A DNA stretch of 64,000 nt, taken from contig CP076745.1 of the NCBI GenBank assembly GCA_019262145.1, forward strand, positions 1,452,969 through 1,516,968, written 5' to 3'. Below are positions 59,952 to 64,000 of this stretch, piece after piece; position 1 is the stretch's first letter, and each line of letters begins with the position of its first letter. Below the pieces are notes generated by a model. The model searched no databases. It had not been told where the DNA came from and saw only the letters and a program-made list of their open reading frames with translations. The position numbers and the translations under genes are program-made. This DNA comes from Candidatus Methanogranum gryphiswaldense. Its GTDB lineage: Archaea > Thermoplasmatota > Thermoplasmata > Methanomassiliicoccales > Methanomethylophilaceae.

Positions 59952-62900
59952 TTACTTTTTGCGTGAGAACACCCCCCTCTTAGAACCGGTCCAGACCATA
60001 AAGATCAGACCTAGGACACACAACGCCAAAAGCACCCAGAACAATACTGGTACTGTACTTGCAGTGTTGTAAATGTTAGTTCCACTGGCAGACGTATCTG
60101 ATGAATCCAGATCCACATCCTGAGGACTGAGCGTCGCGGATGCAACAGATCCTGAAACAGTCACAGTACCTGTACTGTGTGTTCCAAGTGTAGCACCAGA
60201 TATGCTCACTGATATCGTAACATCAGGAACATCAGTCGAAGAACCGTCCGAGCACATGACCATCACATAGATCGTCGTACTCGAATATCCATTGACGCTG
60301 AATGATGAACCGGAAGCATATACCAGATACTGATCTCCATCCACTATGACCACTGACCATATTGAATCCGTTGTTGCCGTTATCACTGCTGTTTTAAGGT
60401 AACAATCGTTGTTCACTATTGTTATGGCGTAGAGATATTGGTACGTTGATACTGCATCATTGGATGCGTCGTCAGCACCAGTCACATCTACATAAGTAGT
60501 AGAACTTGTGCCAGAGAATCCTGACCCGTCTAGAACATATGTTCCGACATCATTACCGGAAACATCTGTTACTGTGACTGAAAGATTCTCGTTTCCTGCT
60601 CCAACATGCTCTGCATCATAGAAACCATAAATCGTTATAGTTCCAGTCGAACCAGCACTTACTGTCAATGTGTATGTCTTGTAGAGTACCCATGCACTTC
60701 CACCAGTGATGATGTATGTGTTGGTGTACGAACCAGTGTTCTCGATGGATAATGTAAAACTTCCAACCCCGTTGGAGAAACTACAGTCGGATCCACCAAG
60801 AACCGTGTCATCCTCTATCGAAGAGGTCGTGGATGCCATATTCACTACAGCTCCATCAACCACCGCACTAGAGACCAAATCTTTCGTGGATGTGTATGTG
60901 TAGGTGATGTTTTCATCATCAGAATTCTCTTGAGAGACCTCTGATGTCAATGTCATTGCCTGTCCTTTGGGAACAACTATCTCAAATTCGCCAGATGTCA
61001 CGTCGAATGGCACTGAAACCTCATCATATGACATTGTTATCGTTCCATCAGCAGCTACTCCGACGTATCCTTTTATGGTGACGGCTTCAGCTTTATCTGA
61101 TAGGTCCAACGTAACATTGGAAGATGCATCGGTTACGGATCCGTAGGCTATTGTCTCTACTCCGGTTGAAGCGCTCTTCGCTGTGAAGTAGTATGAATAA
61201 CCTTTCTCCACATAGTATATGAGGCTGTCATCAGAGTCGACATAATACAATCCTGTCTCTTCGTCATCATTCTCGAGTGCTGTAATGGATATGGAATCAG
61301 TGGATGATGCCTCTAATGTCACTACTGCGACCTCTATGCCGTCAATGGTCAGATCACCGCTGTTACCAGGATATACATAGACGGACCCACTGAAGTAATA
61401 TCCAGTGCTTCCGTCGATCACTGCTGTATATCTTCCGATCATGATCGATTTAGAACCTGTAAATGTGTATGTGACACTGCTATCGGTGTACAACGTCAGA
61501 GTTATCTCATACTCGCTGTAAACTGTCACAAGTTCAACATACATATCCTCATCGTCCTCAGGATCGGCCTGTAAGGACCATATGACCGAATCGGCACTGG
61601 TACTTGCTTCGAACTCCTCCGTCTGTGCTGTACAATAGAACATATCAGTATCGAATGCATCGACTGATGCTGTCACTGCATATCCCGTGGGAACATAGAA
61701 ATATGCCTTTCCACTGGAATCGGTCATTACTATCACAGAATAGGTATTACTGCCGATAGTAGTTTCGAATGTAATATCGACGAACGATATTCCCTTGGTT
61801 CCACTGGATGTCAACTGACTGTAATACCTGAGTGTTGTCGTGATTGTACGTGACTCTACCATGTCAATATCATTGGTAGCATCCTCTGTCACATTGTATG
61901 TTCCTAGGTATGCACTTCCATTTTCATCGTATACGTAGACTGAATACGAACCCGCAGGAAGGACTGCCGAATAGGCTCCATTTTCATCCGTATTGAATAT
62001 GAAATACTCAACAGAATTAAGGATGTATACGACGGTCGCTCCACTTACGGTATCGCCGTCACTATCTTCCACGGTTCCATCTATTGTATATCCAGACGAA
62101 CTGGTCATTGTGATCGATGATCCGGTTGTATATCCATAATACACCTTTCCATCAACTACCGCATATGCCGTGTATATCTCACTCGTGCTTCCTCCACTTA
62201 CAGGAACTTCAAAAGTTGTAGATGTCGAGGACGATGCTACAAATCCTAGAGACATGACCGTTATCAAGGTTCCAGAAGGAACCCCTGATACTGTGATCTC
62301 CTTAGAATCGTATACCGTAACCGATGAGGTCTTAGACCCTCCACTGGTGACTGTAATGCTTGAGCTTACAGCAACCATGACCTTTCCATCAGTGGCTGAC
62401 AATGTGTATGTCGCAGGCACAACCTCAAGGACAGCTGTTCCATCCTCTATCTCGGCTGTGAATTGATATCCGGTTGATGTATTTGTTGCAACAATTGTTC
62501 CAGAATCAACAGACTCTCCATATTCATCTGTCACTGTAACGGTGATTGTACCAGTCGTTGCATCGACCATGACACCATCATTGCTTCCAACGCAAACCTC
62601 GACCTCTTGTGTTGTTACTGTGGTTCCATCGGTTGTATACACTGTAAGTGTATAGACATCAGGAATCACATTGCTGAAAGAGAAAGTTCCGTTGGATGTA
62701 TTGCACTGAGCCGTATATCCTGAGGTCTGTCCCTCTATCACCACATACAAATCTTCTGCGTATGGATCTTCATCGTTAACAACAATGGTTCCACTAACAC
62801 TTGTAGAAGAAATTACATACGTAGAGGGCAGATCGGAAGTGCTTTCAAACGTCTCTATGACTGTTCCACCCGTAGTAGTTGTAGCCCCAGACGATATCGT

Positions 62901-64000
62901 GATGTAATAATCCGTACCTGTTGGCACCGATATCGTATACGATCCGTCCGCCAATGTCTTGACGACACATGTGGGCACGTATGTTACCACACCGCTGGAA
63001 TCATAATCTGTGAGTGTGTAGACAGCGACTTCAACGCCGGCTGCTACTGCAGTCCCGCTAGATGTTTCATATTCAACGGTACCGCTCACTTCTGTGGTCG
63101 AACTCTCGGTATACTCCATCAGGACAACACCGGACAGATAATTGATCAATCCACCCTGCTCGTTCTGAAGTGCGATTGCTTCATAACCATCCATTTCGAC
63201 CCATCCATCGGATGAGAGGGTTGCATCGTCGTCAGCATTGTACATGACTGTCCAATATGCAACAGAATAGTTGCTCAATCCATATCCGGGAATTGCCTTT
63301 ACGGTTCCATCACTGAGTGCCAACGCACTAAGGAAAGACACTGTTGAGGTGTATCCGTAATAAGAAGCGGAAACTCCGATCAAGGACTTCCAGAAGAATG
63401 TCTCATACATCGCATCTGTGTATGTCGCATAACCTGTGCTTGTGCTGTATGAGAAGAACTGGGTTATTGCTCCGTATTCGTCGACGAGATAATCATTGAA
63501 ATACCCTATTGTCGAGAAATATGAGCTGTCACCATAGTACATTGGAATCATACTTCCGTTGACCGCAACATATGTTATGTCCTGATCTGAAACTGCACAT
63601 ACGGCGTCATAGAAATCATCAACATCTGGTTCACATAATGTGGACGTGATGTACTCTGCCAAGACAACATAAAGTGCGTTCTCTTCAGTGATGTCGGAAT
63701 TAAATCCAGGGTATGTCTCTATGTCAGAAGTGACCGTGTCTATCGCAGACTGAGGATTCTCTATGTATCCGGATATTATGGAATAATCCAATCCTGCTGC
63801 AGTTATCGCAGATTTGAAATCTTCGATATCACCAGAAAGGATCAGACGTATCGCCATTGCCGCTGTGGCTCCAGAACTACCATTTGCCAAAAGAATATTG
63901 GCCATAGCAGAAGAACCCCCGCCGATGGTATCGGTCACACTGTCGAAACCGCCAGTAAAGGCAGCATCGTTCGAATAGCTGAGCCATGTGACAAGTGCTC
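59952..64000 (-). CDS. Giant Ser/Thr-rich surface (adhesin-like) protein, 5' end beyond the window
   Basis: The frame is open to the right edge, so at least 1349 residues are present and the N-terminus is missing; a GTG at 63938 is only internal. The visible N-terminal 300 residues contain Tyr/Ser-rich sequence of unknown fold (ISGYIENPQSAIDTV). From about 300 on there are several carboxypeptidase-regulatory-like or Ig-like beta modules, for example SGTIVVNDEDPYAEDLYVVI and TIDGTVEDSDGDTVSGATVV. One C-terminal transmembrane helix (VPVLFWVLLALCVLGLIFMVW) and GSKRGVFSRKK follow, so nearly all of it is extracellular. Likely an adhesin or cell-envelope component. Confidence 0.85.
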   Translation of the reverse strand, partial: ALVTWLSYSNDAAFTGGFDSVTDTIGGGSSAMANILLANGSSGATAAMAIRLILSGDIEDFKSAITAAGLDYSIISGYIENPQSAIDTVTSDIETYPGFNSDITEENALYVVLAEYITSTLCEPDVDDFYDAVCAVSDQDITYVAVNGSMIPMYYGDSSYFSTIGYFNDYLVDEYGAITQFFSYSTSTGYATYTDAMYETFFWKSLIGVSASYYGYTSTVSFLSALALSDGTVKAIPGYGLSNYSVAYWTVMYNADDDATLSSDGWVEMDGYEAIALQNEQGGLINYLSGVVLMEYTESSTTEVSGTVEYETSSGTAVAAGVEVAVYTLTDYDSSGVVTYVPTCVVKTLADGSYTISVPTGTDYYITISSGATTTTGGTVIETFESTSDLPSTYVISSTSVSGTIVVNDEDPYAEDLYVVIEGQTSGYTAQCNTSNGTFSFSNVIPDVYTLTVYTTDGTTVTTQEVEVCVGSNDGVMVDATTGTITVTVTDEYGESVDSGTIVATNTSTGYQFTAEIEDGTAVLEVVPATYTLSATDGKVMVAVSSSITVTSGGSKTSSVTVYDSKEITVSGVPSGTLITVMSLGFVASSSTSTTFEVPVSGGSTSEIYTAYAVVDGKVYYGYTTGSSITMTSSSGYTIDGTVEDSDGDTVSGATVVYILNSVEYFIFNTDENGAYSAVLPAGSYSVYVYDENGSAYLGTYNVTEDATNDIDMVESRTITTTLRYYSQLTSSGTKGISFVDITFETTIGSNTYSVIVMTDSSGKAYFYVPTGYAVTASVDAFDTDMFYCTAQTEEFEASTSADSVIWSLQADPEDDEDMYVELVTVYSEYEITLTLYTDSSVTYTFTGSKSIMIGRYTAVIDGSTGYYFSGSVYVYPGNSGDLTIDGIEVAVVTLEASSTDSISITALENDDEETGLYYVDSDDSLIYYVEKGYSYYFTAKSASTGVETIAYGSVTDASSNVTLDLSDKAEAVTIKGYVGVAADGTITMSYDEVSVPFDVTSGEFEIVVPKGQAMTLTSEVSQENSDDENITYTYTSTKDLVSSAVVDGAVVNMASTTSSIEDDTVLGGSDCSFSNGVGSFTLSIENTGSYTNTYIITGGSAWVLYKTYTLTVSAGSTGTITIYGFYDAEHVGAGNENLSVTVTDVSGNDVGTYVLDGSGFSGTSSTTYVDVTGADDASNDAVSTYQYLYAITIVNNDCYLKTAVITATTDSIWSVVIVDGDQYLVYASGSSFSVNGYSSTTIYVMVMCSDGSSTDVPDVTISVSISGATLGTHSTGTVTVSGSVASATLSPQDVDLDSSDTSASGTNIYNTASTVPVLFWVLLALCVLGLIFMVWTGSKRGVFSRKK

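Noticed and set aside
1..64000. In-frame amber (pyrrolysine) codons, insertion sequences, rRNA or CRISPR
   Set aside because: None was recognised: no gene here needs amber read-through to reach normal length, and no transposase or repeat array was seen.

Overview
The window reads as a chromosomal segment of a euryarchaeon of the class Thermoplasmata, most likely the Methanomassiliicoccales. This is inferred from gene content and promoter style; no marker sequence was compared. Archaeal signatures are a group II chaperonin (thermosome), GatD/GatE, ribosomal protein S17e, an NFACT protein, a HemK2-type methyltransferase, a translin-family protein and an HVO_0476-type zinc-finger protein. HypB and HypE point to a [NiFe] hydrogenase. 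Many genes have a TATA-like box about 25-30 bp before the start codon and no Shine-Dalgarno sequence, as expected for leaderless mRNAs. Genes inside operons instead carry GGAGG/GAGGTGAT-type sites.

Layout. 1-5.7 kb: partial TerC-family membrane protein, then a minus-strand chaperone block (thermosome; grpE-dnaK-dnaJ). 5.9-9.5 kb: a 604-residue orphan protein and two small membrane proteins. 9.7-20.5 kb: minus-strand arginine-decarboxylase-type enzyme with an APC antiporter, then glnN-gltB for ammonia assimilation. This stretch, and the MerR/GyrI-type regulator at 20.7 kb with a MerR-like operator, look bacterial in family. 21.6-26.2 kb: a compact five-gene operon of unknown function (helical/zinc protein, zinc-ribbon protein, four-helix membrane protein, coiled-coil protein, SPFH protein with zinc ribbons), followed by a regulator made of two copies of one HTH+sensor unit. 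27.9-28.1 kb: an unidentified structured RNA with its own TATA box and terminator. 28.1-31 kb: purine salvage (hpt, ade, divergent apt) with a palindrome over the shared promoter region, then tRNA-Arg. 31-39.7 kb: hypE, a DUF1015 protein, an ACT-ACT-metallo-beta-lactamase fusion, tRNA-Thr, NFACT, tRNA-Arg, S17e, thyX, a TraB-family protein and a MORN-repeat protein.

39.8-48.6 kb is AT-rich between its genes. It holds an aminotransferase, a phenylacetate-CoA-ligase-like enzyme, a four-subunit 2-oxoacid:ferredoxin oxidoreductase and an NMT1/SsuABC-type ABC importer. Together these could import an organic acid, activate it to a CoA ester, reductively carboxylate it to a 2-oxoacid and transaminate it to an amino acid. 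48.9-59 kb is mostly housekeeping: nitrilase-fold hydrolase, HAD phosphatase, zinc-finger protein, MBL protein, methyltransferase, gatE-gatD, hypB, purD, truA, translin. 59.1-64 kb: a small membrane-anchored surface protein behind a very large Ser/Thr/Val-rich surface protein that runs off the right edge.

No CRISPR array, insertion sequence, rRNA or replication origin was recognised.
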